From the NCBI GenBank assembly GCA_030522415.1, contig CM060109.1, positions 27,688,892 through 27,752,891 of the forward strand: a DNA stretch of 64,000 nt, given 5' to 3'. This DNA is from Channallabes apus. Its lineage: Eukaryota > Chordata > Actinopteri > Siluriformes > Clariidae. A program made the translations under genes and the position numbers. The notes beneath the pieces were generated by a model that was not told the origin of the DNA, did no database searches, and saw nothing but the letters and a program-made list of their open reading frames with translations. Shown here one piece after another: positions 1-10,902 of the stretch. How positions within the stretch are numbered: position 1 is the stretch's first letter; each line of letters starts with the position of its first letter.

Positions 1-302
1 CAGCGAGAGCCTTCTTAAGACAGCTGCACTTTCATTCTTTCATGATACTGTCTTGCCTTACAACCACATCCTGAAATTTGTGCCAAATAAGAAGATTTAG
101 GGGAAACTTCCTTCTCATAATTTGTGCAGCCTTACTGCCCCTATAAAATCTAGCTTCATCTACTGTATCTCGTCTCCACATCACAGCATTCCTGAGATCT
201 CACTCCTTCCTCTCACATCACTGTTGTGCTCCATCTCTTCTTCATATCACACCACTGTAATCTCTCTAATATTTACATAATCTGTTAACCTGTATTCTTG
301 AC
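1..302. other. Intergenic DNA, nothing recognised
   Basis: No ORF of note, no splice-flanked exon and no repeat family I recognise. The base composition is ordinary for fish intergenic DNA. It may belong to a gene lying beyond the window edge. Confidence 0.4.
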
Positions 303-965
303 ATCAATGTGGTCCATACATTTTGGAACAAAACAGGCTTTTTTTTTTTTTGCATTTGACCTCTGTACACCATCACCTTAAATTTGAAATGAAAAACTCA
401 AGATGTGAGTTAAATCAAAGCATTCACCTTTAGGGTTTGACAAAATTGTCATTAGTTGCTCAGGAATTACTGCAATTTTCATACACATAAACCCATTTTG
501 GGGGTGGTCATAAAGACCCACAAACAAACATGATTATATACATAAAAATTTTCTTTAATACTTGCATGAAAATCAGTGGCAGTCAATGATTGCCTTAAGT
601 CTGGAACCCATGCACATGACCAAATGCAGAGTTTCCTCCCTTTAGATACTTTGCCAGGTCTTAACTGCAGCTGCTGCTTGTTTGCAGGTCTTTCTGCCTT
701 CAGTCTTGTCTTCAGTAAGTGAAAGCAGGCTCTATTGGGTGCAGAGCCGATAACTGGCTTGGCTAGTGAAAAACATCCCCACACTTTGCCCTGAGCTTTC
801 ACTGTGTCTTTTCAGTTTTGCAGGATTTGGTTGAATCTGAGCATAGAGTATAGCCGTGTACATTTCAGAATTCATCTTGGTACTTTTATCAGTTGTCAGG
901 ATCAACTGGCAAACATATGCACTTATGCCATAACACTGCTTCCACCATATTTGACAGTTGATGTA

Positions 966-2340
966 CAAGTCCTTCTCAAAAAATTAGCATATTGTGATAA
1001 AGTTCGTTATTTTCTGTAATGTACTGATAAACATTAGACTTTCATATATTTTAGATTCATTACACACAACTGAAGTAGTTCAAGCCTTTTATTGTTTTAA
1101 TATTGATGATTGTGGCATACAGCTCATGAAAACCCAAAATCCCCATCTCAAAAAATTAGCATATCATGAAAAGGTTCTCTAAACGAGCTATTAACCTAAT
1201 CATCTGAATCAACTAATTAACTCTAGACACCTACAAAAGATTCCTAAGGCTTTTAAAAACTCCCAGCCTGGTTCATTAATCAAAACCGCAATCATGGGTA
1301 AGACTGCCGACCTGACTGTTGTCCAGAAGGCCATCATTGACACCCTCAAGCAAGAGGGTAAGACACAAAGAAATTTCTGAACGAATAGGCTGTTCCCAGA
1401 GTGCTGTATCAAGGCACCTCAGTGGGAAGTCTGTGGGAAGGAAAAAGTGTGGCAGAAAACGCTGCACAACGAGAAGAGGTGACCGGGCCCTGAGGAAGAT
1501 TGTGGAGAAGGACCGATTCCAGACCTTGGGGGACCTGCGGAAGAAGTGGACTGAGTCTGGAGTAGAAACATCCAGAGCCACCGTGTACAGGCGTGTGCAG
1601 GAAATGGGCTACAGGTTGCAAATTTTGCATGTCATTCGGAAATCAAGGTGCCAGAGTCTGGAGGAAGACTGGGGAGAGGGAAATGCCAAAATGCCTGAAG
1701 TCCAGTGTCAAGTACCCACAGTCAGTGATGGTCTGGGGTGCCATGTCAGCTGCTGGTGTTGGTTCACTGTGTTTTATCAAGGGCAGGGTCAATGCAGCTA
1801 GCTATCAGGAGATTTTGGAGCACTTCATGCTTCCATCTGCTGAAAAGCTTTATGGAGATGAAGATTTCATTTTTCAGCACGACCTGGCACCTGCTCACAG
1901 TGCCAAAACCACTGGTAAATGGTTTACTGACCATGGTATTACTGTGCTCAATTGGCCTGCCAACTCTCCTGACCTGAACCCCATAAAGAATCTGTGGGAT
2001 ATTGTGAAGAGAAAGTTGAGAGACACAAGACACAATCTGCAAAAGGATTCCTGACCAAGTATTGAGTGCATAACTGAATATAATTATTTGAAGGTGACTT
2101 TTTTTGTATTAAAAACACTTTTCTTTTATTGGTCGGATGAAATATGCTAATTTTTTGAGATAGGGATTTTGGGTTTTCATGAGCTGTATGCCACAATCAG
2201 TCATCAATATTAAAACAATAAAAGGCTTGAACTACTTCAGTTGTGTGTAATGAATCTAAAATATATGAAAGTCTACTGTTTATCAGTACATTACAAAAAA
2301 TAAAACTTTCACAGTATGCTAATTTTTTGAGAAGGACCTG
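966..2340 (+). mobile_element. Tc1-family DNA transposon, copy A, internally deleted
   Basis: The element has terminal inverted repeats reading CAAGTCCTTCTCAAAAAATT at the left and the complement, TTTTTTGAGAAGGACCTG, at the right. Inner repeat blocks (ATGAAAACCCAAAAT, TTAGCATAT) also lie near both ends. The left flank is TA, the Tc1 target; the right flank is CA, so one copy of the duplication has probably mutated. Length is 1375 bp. It is nearly identical to copy B at 9443-10823, including the same internal deletion, and it lies inside the older element spanning 303-2707. Confidence 0.9.
1294..2054 (+). pseudogene. Broken Tc1 transposase of copy A
   Basis: The reading starts at the ATG at 1294 (Met-Gly-Lys-Thr-Ala-Asp-Leu). 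A paired-type helix-turn-helix region follows ([20 protein letters not shown]) and then the DLRKKW and SRATVYRR segments. The frame changes near 1365 and again near 1700. An internal deletion between about 1620 and 1715 removes the region carrying the first catalytic Asp. The C-terminal part keeps the second Asp motif (QHDLAPAHS) and SPDLNPI, but the catalytic Glu codon reads AAA (SPDLNPIKNLW). The protein cannot be active. The class is DD34E Tc1. Confidence 0.85.
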
Positions 2341-2707
2341 CATTGTGCTTTGCATCATGAACTGTTCATTCGCCATAATTTTTTTTCCAAATGCAAATGT
2401 AACACTCAGTACCATCTCCAGGGACTTTAATCTGCTTGATTAGTTATGGATTAACAAGGGAACAGGCCATGCAACCGCTGTAAGCCATTTGTTCCATTAT
2501 TTATGACCACAAAATGAGTGCATGTGTATGAAAATGGCTATGGTTTCTGAAAGGTTAATTCCACTCTTCTGTCAAACTCCTTGAATTAAAGCTAAAGGTC
2601 TTGACTTTGCTCATGTCTTGAGTGTTTCGTTTATATTCAGTGTGATGATGTACAGAGGCCAAATGCCAAAAAAATTCTTTGTTTCAAAATGTATGGACTT
2701 GACAGTA

Positions 2708-5570
2708 TGATGAATGAGTAAAAACTGGGTTCAATTGACTGACCTCAAGGCCAATAAACAGAAGATGGTAAAATGGGAGTTTTTTTTAATGGGACAACAA
2801 ATGCCCAACATGTGTTCAGTAAACAAGCTAACTCAGATGATACATGAGCAGCAGGATCACAGACTAACTTCTCCTCTTGTGATCAAACATGGCACTCCCT
2901 AATTCATCCAAGTCCTAGAGAACAATACTAGTTATTAACCAGAACTTCAAATACATTTTTGACACAACCAGCGTTAGAATCAGGCATGAGTAATTTACTG
3001 ATTCAAGAGGATTATTGTGTTTTAGTTTTAAAATTACAAGGATACACCAGATCACAGCAACTGACTGGAATTACTACATAAATGAATTGTGGAGATAACT
3101 GTGAAATATAAAAGTTCTATATTGCATTGCGTGTATATCTGCAACATGAAATCTGGGTAGAGTAGGACCTCTTGTACTGCTCCTTGCTGTACCATTGGAT
3201 CAGTTCTATACAGCATGTACATCTGTAAAAAAACAACAACAACAAAAACCCAACTAAATTGTTTAGAAGTATTTTACAAAATATGTAAAATTAGAATGCT
3301 TCATGCATTGCTTTACTGATACAGAGCTGATTACAGCAAAAAAAAAATTCTATAAATATGGATAATTGCCATTGCATATCCACAACAAAACTTATTAATA
3401 AGTCACCGCTGTCCTGCAGCATGGGGTTAAGTGGACTGCCTGCTACAACAAATTAGTCCTGACCATCCTAGTTAAAAAGTCTCTCCAAAGATCATGTAAG
3501 AGCCATCTGCACTGTAGAGCCCAATTTCATCCGAATATCAAATAAGTGTTTTATGCTCTTTTAAACCATGCCTCAAACTCTTGGTGAACAAACAGTACAA
3601 TAACTTGCGCTTAGTGTGGACAGTTCCTTAACAATCCAAATAAAGGTTCAGTTGTATACGGTCTATGTAATACAGTGGAATTCCCCCCCCCCCCCCCCCC
3701 CAGTTTGTATTAATCATTAAAGAAACATTAGAATGGAAATGTAAAATTATTATTTTTTTAATATATATATGGTGGAAATATTTTAATAACCGAAATGGTT
3801 CTGTGTGATGTGAACCTATGATACATCAGGGCTTCCAATGACCTCTGATGATCACTGTGTGCAAATTGATCCTGCATTATGTGACAAAATATGAGAGCTT
3901 TTACTATACTAAGAAAGTACATAAAACACGACTACAAAAGAGATTTGCACCCCACATCTTTTTCTTCCTGTGCATTTACAGGAATTAAATACTTTGTACT
4001 CTATATGGAAAACACTAATAAGATATGTTTTCATTTTCCTTTTTTGACAATCATAGTGAGGTCAGAAGGGGTGATTTGGCAGCTCACTGTAAAACAATAT
4101 ATCTAGATTCATTAATTGCGGTCAACACAGCAACAGGCCTAAAATTCACGCTTTGGTGTTTTGTTTCCTGTTCTGCAGAAGTTTAAAAATATATGTAACA
4201 AAAGGTTTTAGTGAGCAATAAAGAATTCACATTTCTACCTCTTAGCCTCCTAGCAAACACTAGTCCGACGACGACGTCGTGTCCCTGGCCAAAAACAGTT
4301 GCGGTAGGACAGCATTAATTGGTAAAAATATGTGACACAGAACATTTCCTAAAAATACATTCAGAGAGGTTTGTACACATCTACTGTTGTTTGGGGTTGC
4401 ATGTATACCTGTTACTTTGACTTTTAGTTAAGTGTTGTTCAATATATACCATCCAAGAAAAAATTTGGAAAATTTATGACCATTTGTGACAGTTGTTGTG
4501 AATCAGATAATATCAAATCTGTTCAACTGTCATTTTGGAGCTATTTTTTCAACCACGAAGGGACATACGCCATTTCAACAGTCATCAGACATCCAAATGT
4601 TTGCTGGACTTTGATTTACAGTTCATAGATTGTGACCCTTAGAGTTTCAACACCTCTTTACATTTCATTCACTTTTGTTCCCTGCTGCATATAAATTTGT
4701 CTTGGAATTAGGGGTAATTTGCCATTGGTAAGCCAAATGGCAATCATTCATCATTATTACTTTTCTGTATCAATATAAGAGTTTAGTTACCAAATGTGAT
4801 TGTGTGATACTGTAGCCTCTCTGGTCATATACAGTAATTTAGCAAGTGCAGCACCTTAACAAACACTTCTATGCAAGTAAAGCTTCAAGAAACTAATAAG
4901 GAGGAAATGCTAATAACAGTGAAGTTTCGTGTTTACAACAATACTACTGTACTGTACGTTGTGTTCAGTAATAATAGACATGTGCTTGTGATATGCTGAG
5001 GATACAGTAATCAGCCCTAAAAACCACAGGACTCCTAAAATAAGGCAGAAAACATGCATGGCCTGTCTTTATTACACAAACTCAGCCTGTCTGCAGCAAA
5101 GCGAATCCAAAGCACATTTTGTGAAACAGGAAATTCCTCATATAGGCCTGAAACGCAGCAATTTAAACCAATCGGTCATCTAAAAGCACTTCGACAACAA
5201 CAGAAGAGCTAACGGATCTGTTCTGATTCTTTAAAAAAAACACACAAAAAAACAGCAACGCTGTATCTATGCTGCAGCATCCTAGTGAACCCCAAAGCGC
5301 CGAGATCACCATAGTGAAGAGAGAGGAGAGAAAAGAACAGAAACAGGAGAAGGTTTCTGTTACATCCGCACAATGCTGCTCACTGCATTCAATAGCAAAC
5401 ACAATTTCGGCAGAAACACTCAGTTCAAGCCCGACATACCTTCGACAATCACACAGACTCTCTCGAGAAACACTGATAAAATTGGGTCCTGTTTGTTTAC
5501 TGCTTTTACACAAACCGCCACGAAGCAAACATGTCCATCTTTAAGTAAAAATAAAACACATAAATAAACT
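2708..5570. other. Unassigned AT-rich region, possible minus-strand intron or UTR
   Basis: No convincing coding exon was found over 2.8 kb. A C19 run lies at 3683-3701. The 5574 splice donor on the minus strand (see the promoter entry) would place this stretch in an intron or the body of a minus-strand transcript running off the window. A short minus-strand open stretch at 4250-4348 follows an AG and ends in an Arg-rich tail, but it has no supporting homology and is not called as an exon. Confidence 0.35.
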
Positions 5571-5573
5571 TAC

Positions 5574-5830
5574 GCTTCAATCACATCCACGTTCCATTTT
5601 CGAAGTGTTTGCAGCCGTATTCTTTTTTTTTTTTTTTTTTCACTTTTATGGATTATATATATGCACCTGATCCGCTTTCTCTGCAGTGTATATATAAACC
5701 CTAGACTCGCCCTTTTCACTCCGTCATCCGGCGTGACGTAAGATTTCGCTCGCGAAAGACTCCGCCCCTTTCTCAGTCACATCGCCCGCAATCTCGCACC
5801 ATGCCACTGACGTCAGGTGACGTTAAAGCT
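5574..5830 (-). promoter_or_regulatory. CpG-rich CRE-containing promoter and first-exon donor, minus strand
   Basis: Between 5700 and 5825 the sequence becomes CpG-rich, with three cAMP-response-element-like sites: TGACGTAA at 5734-5741, TGACGTCA at 5808-5815 and TGACGTTA at 5818-5825. A GC box (CCGCCCC, 5762-5768) lies between them, and a TATA-like TATATATAAA is near 5688-5697. On the minus strand a strong splice donor (GC|GTAAGT, exon end at 5574) lies downstream, after a short ATG at 5597-5595 with only six codons. This looks like a promoter plus non-coding first exon for an unidentified minus-strand gene. The TATA box could also fire toward the plus strand. Confidence 0.45.
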
Positions 5831-6134
5831 GTGATGTAAAATATTATCGTTGACCTAGACAAAACACATCTGTCTGGATGTCTGGCTCTATTTTAGGTGG
5901 AACGTAAAGCATTTGTTTATGGCAAGGTGTTGCATTTGATTTGTGAATGGCAAATTTAGGCGCCTATAATTTCACCATAAATCCGTATACATAAACGTTT
6001 TCAAATTTCAAATGTTGCCTCTTATATAACATAAACTTTCGGTGTAATTATTTTGAGAAACACTATAATTACAATTTACCTTAAAAATAATCATCGGATG
6101 TTTTCATTATTGTACCCCATAAATCCATTTAACA

Positions 6135-6511
6135 ACTTATTCACTCATCGTCTATACCGCTTTATTGGACTATATTTATTCCTAGTCTGGAGCCTATCCC
6201 AGGAGCCTTGGGGCACGAGGCAGGGTACATCCTGGACAGAGTACCAATCCATCGCAGGGCACACACATAAACACATACATGCACTCATCCACACACTAAA
6301 AGCAATTTGAAATCCCACTTAGCTTAATCTGCAGGCCTTTGGACAGTGGGATGAAACCGGAGTACCCAGAGGAAACCCACCAAGCACGGGGAGAACATGC
6401 AAACTCCATGCACACAGAGACAGGAATCGAGACTGGCTGGAAATCGAACCCGGACCCTGGAGATGCAAGGTGACATTGCGAATCACTACACCACACCCAC
6501 AATGGGGCGGC
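6135..6511 (-). mobile_element. tRNA-derived SINE, minus strand
   Basis: Reverse-oriented copy of the main SINE of this window. The 3' tail (CTATACCGCTTTATT) comes first, then the body (GGAGCCTATCCCAGGA, GCAAACTCCATGCACACAG), then the B-box complement (GAATCGA...AATCGAACCCGG) and the head. It carries a small internal duplication next to the B box. ORFs across it are spurious. Confidence 0.8.
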
Positions 6512-6719
6512 ACCCATTTACTCAACCCTTGATTAAAAGTTAATGTCCAAAAGAAAAAGCATCATCCGAATTTTCTGAAAGTCATGAGAAGAAGAAAAGT
6601 GGGTTTTGTCATTGCTCTTTCTGTTTGTTTTTATTTATATTTTTATGGAGTGCAACAAACCAACATGCTACAAATAATGAAAAGGCGTTGCTGAGTCTGT
6701 ACAGTATGTACAATACATC

Positions 6720-7310
6720 ATACGAGTACTGAAAATACCTACAGATACAGAAAACACGTGTAAGTGCTGAACATATCTGCAGACACAGAAAACATATGCA
6801 AGCGCTAAAAATTCCTGCAGATACAGAAAACATGTGCAGTGCTGAAAATACCTGCAAATACTGAAACCCCTGCAGATACAGACAATACATGCAAGTGATT
6901 AAAACACTTGTAAATACGAAAATACTTGCAGGTACAGAAAACAACTGCAAATATTGAACACCTGCAGATACATAACACATGTGCAAATACTGAAACACCT
7001 GCAGATACAGAAACAAACACCTGCAGATACAGAAAACACATGTAAGTGCTGACAGCACATGCAAGTACTGAAACACCTGCAGATACACACACATGTTCAA
7101 GTACTGAACTGCAAATACTGTAATATGGGCAGATACGGAAAACACCTTTGAATACTGATACACCTGCAAATACAAAAAAACACATGCAAGTGCTCTAAAT
7201 ATATGCAAATCTAGAAAACATTTGCAAGTATACTACAAACATACAAATACAGAAAACACCTGCAAGTACTAAAACACTTGCATATAAAGAAAACGACTGC
7301 AAACACTAAA
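6720..7310. repeat. Minisatellite with a 19-bp unit arranged as 38-bp dimers
   Basis: About 30 diverged copies of a roughly 19-bp unit run head to tail. Two unit types tend to alternate: one resembling ACCTGCAGATACAGAAAAC and one resembling ACATGCAAGTACTGAAA. This gives a higher-order period near 38 bp. The array is open on the minus strand and would encode a Tyr-Leu-Gln/Ser-Val-Ser-Ala-Gly repeat, which I read as an artefact of the period rather than a protein. Confidence 0.85.
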
Positions 7311-7626
7311 AACTCAGCACTATAGATTGTTTAGACATGATAAGGCTGCAGTTAAAAAAAAAAAAGGATTAACCCCTTTCAGCCAAAATAACATTTTGAC
7401 CTTGATAGGTAAGGTCATTTTGAAAGTATCACCCTCTTAATCAAATTAGAAATAACAATATACCTAACAAATAACAATTCTCAGTAAACGTAACAATTAA
7501 ATACTTTTAAGCAAATTATCAGAATAGTTAATGTCAATACAACAAAAATAATCACAATAAAACAAAGTACATTACATGTGCTATCGTGTATTAGTAAAAA
7601 TAAATAAAATAATAATAATAATAATA

Positions 7627-8019
7627 GTGGCGCGGTGGTGTAGTGGTTAGCACTTTCGCCTTGCACCTCCAGAGTCCGGGTTCGATTCCCCGGCCAGGCT
7701 CGATTCCCGTCTCTGTGTGCATGGAGTTTGCATGTTCTCCCCGTGCTTGGTGGGTTTCCTCCGGGTACTCCGGTTTCCTCCCACAGTCCAAAGATATGCA
7801 GATTAGGCTAATTGGCGTTCCCAAATTGCCCGTAGTGTGTGATTGGGTGTGTGAGTGTGTGTATGTGTGTGTGCCCTGCGATGGATTGGCACCCTGTCCA
7901 GGGTGTACCCCGCCTAGTGCCCGAAGTCTCCTGGGATAGGCTCCAGGTCCCCCGCGACCCTGAACACAGGATTAAGCGGTATAGAAAATGAATGAATGAA
8001 TGAATGAATGAATGAATAA
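7627..8019 (+). mobile_element. tRNA-derived SINE, full-length reference copy
   Basis: The head has pol III promoter boxes: an A-box-like TGGTGTAGTGGTTAG near 7636-7650 and a B box GGTTCGATTCC at 7679-7689. The body carries ATGGAGTTTGCATGTTCTCC, TTTCCTCCCACAGTCC and GGATTGGCACCCTGTCC. The tail ends in TATAGAAA and a run of AATG/ATGA repeats to about 8019. The other copies in the window can be aligned to this one. It is transcribed by RNA polymerase III and mobilised by a LINE in trans (family knowledge). Confidence 0.9.
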
Positions 8020-8280
8020 TAATAATAACACAGTATTCAAATAAAAAGGTGAAAAGGTCGAACTTTGCAATAAATCTTGTCAAATGGCTCCATCTATAGT
8101 TTAACACTGAGTACTACTACCACAAACGTTATCATGTGTGTGTCTCAGTTAGGTTTATCAATTCTAGTCCCACAGGACCCTCCTCGTTTTTTCCTGCTCT
8201 GGTTAAAAAACTTGCTTAAGCATATATATAGGTTTTTGGAAGCCACGAAGGCCAATTAATAAGAATAGAACAGTAAGTTT

Positions 8281-8632
8281 GTTTGTTTCGGGTGCCGGTG
8301 GAACGCTACTTTAAAAGCCAAGCCGCGCTCCAATCAGGATACAGTCTCTACAGCAGCAGGCGTGTAGTATAAACACCTGCACAGGTAAAACCCGCAGAGC
8401 AAGGTGCAGGCAGTGTGCGGAACACAAACTAGGAACGCTCAAGGCATGGAATTTTACTTTTTACAGAAGGACCGTTTTGAAATCTTGATAGGCGTGTGAA
8501 ATATAAATAAAGTTTCTAAATTTAGATTTTTTTGGTTTCTTTTTTACCCGGGATTTTACACAGCAATAGACAGCAAAAGAAGAACACAAGAACATTTTTA
8601 ATTATTGTCCTTTTCTTCCAAAGTGGACAAAA
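8281..8632 (+). promoter_or_regulatory. slc9a2: slc9a2 promoter and 5' UTR region
   Basis: The 350 bases upstream of the slc9a2 start codon are GC-richer than their surroundings and include a CCAAT box (8330-8334) within CCGCGCTCCAATCAGG. No convincing TATA box at the usual spacing. The transcription start is not fixed by the sequence; I place it between about 8340 and 8450. Confidence 0.4.
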
Positions 8633-9403
8633 ATGTTCTTTACATCTAACTCGAAACCCATTATTATTTTTGTAATATCATGTTCAGCACTGGTGCTGCT
8701 GTCCGCTGCTGTGGTGCATTTACCAACAACAAGCAACTCTCCAACTCAGCGTACACCACAGAAACCAACTCACGACGCGCCTCAGTCGTTTCCTGAACCA
8801 GAGACGAATATTCCTATGTTTGTGGTGAATTACTCCCGTGTTCAGATTCCGTTCGAGATAACATTATGGGTGCTACTTGCGTCATTTGCGAAAATAGGTA
8901 AGCAAACACAGGAGTCCTCACACGTCCTTAAAATTAATCACTGCTGATAACGAGTTTCTGTTACAAGCAGGTTACCTTTGTGTATTTTTCTGCATTCTCG
9001 ACTGAGTCAAGATTATGTTCATGCTCTCATTGTATATAGTTTATAGGCTTGAGGTATATTCACAGTGACTTACTGTATCGTGTAATTTCTCTATAACTCC
9101 TGAATTCGTAACCACACAAGCACTAGTTCAGGAAAAAAAAATCTGTTAACCCAAAAATATCTGTTAACCCAGAACCCATATGTCTTAATGTAGTAAGCTT
9201 ATCATGTTTTACTGAAAGGTGACATGAATTTATGAAATTTTAAATTTCAGATTAATTTAGAAAATACTCATACACAGCTTGAGTAATGGTTGATATACTA
9301 TTTTGTATAATAAGAAAATGGCATTCAAAATTTCAGGATTAAAACAACTGGTAAAGTTTAAATGACAGTTTTTCATTCTCATTTATTATTCATGTGTCAT
9401 ATA

Positions 9404-9445
<42 letters not shown>

Positions 9446-10838
9446 GTCCTTCTCAAAAAAATTGCATATTGTGATAAAGTTCATTATTTTCTGTAATGTA
9501 CTGATAAACATTAGACTTTCATATATTTTAGATTCATTACACACAACTGAAGTAGTTCAAGCCTTTTATTGTTTTAATATTGATGATTGTGGCATACAGC
9601 TCATGAAAACCCCAAATCCCTATCTCAAAAAATTAGCATATCATGAAAAGGTTCTCTAAACGAGCTATTAACCTAATCATCTGAATCAACTAATTAACTC
9701 TAAACACCTTCAAAAGATTCCTGAGGCTTTTAAAAACTCCCAGCCTGGTTCATTACTCAAAACCGCAATCATGGGTAAGACTGCCGACCTGACTGCTGTC
9801 CAGAAGGCCATCATTGACACCCTCAAGCATGAGGGTAAGACACAGAAAGACATTTCTGAATGAATAGGCTGTTCCCAGAGTGCTGTATCAAGGCACCTCA
9901 GTGGGAAGTCTGTGGGAAGGAAAAAGTGTGGCAGAAAACGCTGCACAACGAGAAGAGGTGACCGGGCCCTGAGGAAGATTGTGGAGAAGGACCGATTCCA
10001 GACCTTGGGGGACCTGCGGAAGCAGTGGACTGAGTCTGGAGTAGAAACATCCAGAGCCACCGTGTACAGGTGTGTGCAGGAAATGGGCTACAGGTTGCAA
10101 AGTTTGCATGTCATTCGGAAATCAAGGTGCCAGAGTCTGGAGGAAGACTGGGGAGAGGGAAATCCCAAAATGCCTGAAGTCCAGTGTCAAGTACCCACAG
10201 TCAGTGATGGTCTGGGGTGCCATGTCAGCTGCTGGTGTTGGTCCACTGTGTTTTATCAAGGGCAGAGTCAATGCAGCTAGCTATCAGGAGATTTTGGAGC
10301 ACTTCATGCTTCCATCTGCTGAAAAGCTTTATGGAGATGAAGATTTCATTTTTCAGCACGACCTGGCACCTGCTCACAGTGCCAAAACCACTGGTAAATG
10401 GTTTACTGACCATGGTATTACTGTGCTCAATTGGCCTGCCAACTCTCCTGACCTGAAGCCCATAGAGAATCTGTGGGATATTGTGAAGAGAAAGTTGAGA
10501 GACACAAGACACAAGAATCTGCAAAAGGATTCCCGACCAAGTATTGAGTGCATAACTGAACATAATTATTTGAAGGTTGACTTTTTTTGTATTAAAAACA
10601 CTTTTCTTTTATTGGTCGGATGAAATATGCTAATTTTTTGAGATAGAGATTTTGGGTTTTCATGAGCTGTATGCCACAATCATCAATATTAAAACAATAA
10701 AAGGCTTGAACTACTTCAGTTGTGTGTAATGAATCTAAAATATATGAAAGTCTAATGTTTATCAGTACATTACAGAAAATAATGAACTTTATCACAATAT
10801 GCAAAATTTTTGAGAAGGACCTGTGTGTGTGTTGTATG

Positions 10839-10902
<64 letters not shown>

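Larger units (their letters stand above)
303..2707 (-). mobile_element. Decayed Tc1-type transposon with long inverted ends, split by a second Tc1
   Basis: The first roughly 220 bases (about 305-530) reappear in inverted form at about 2500-2705. Shared blocks include CCATACATTTTG, CCTCTGTACA, TCAAGA and TCATACACAT. Between them, on the minus strand, lie broken pieces of a Tc1-family transposase: an Asn-Ser-Glu-Met-Tyr segment near 820-870 and a Leu-Leu-Lys-Thr-Arg-Leu-Lys-Ala-Glu-Arg-Pro segment near 680-720. The catalytic region is cut by the intact ends of another Tc1 element at 966-2340. Several frameshifts make it inactive. Seen directly: inverted ends and coding remnants. Inferred: one element about 1.0 kb long before the second insertion. 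Confidence 0.7.

Noticed and set aside
4250..4348. Possible small terminal exon on the minus strand ending in an Arg-rich tail
   Set aside because: Follows an AG and has a stop, but the pyrimidine tract is weak, a second frame is also open, and no known family fits.
5163..5528. 121-codon minus-strand ORF near the CRE promoter
   Set aside because: No recognisable domain and no splice sites at its ends that would join the donor at 5574 in frame. A plus-strand ORF overlaps it, so it is probably chance.
6609..7208. 199-codon ORF on the minus strand
   Set aside because: It spans a minisatellite and its protein simply repeats with the DNA period. No start context, splice sites or domain support it.
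7627..7700. tRNA-like sequence with A and B boxes
   Set aside because: It is the head of a SINE, present many times with the same downstream body. No complete cloverleaf.
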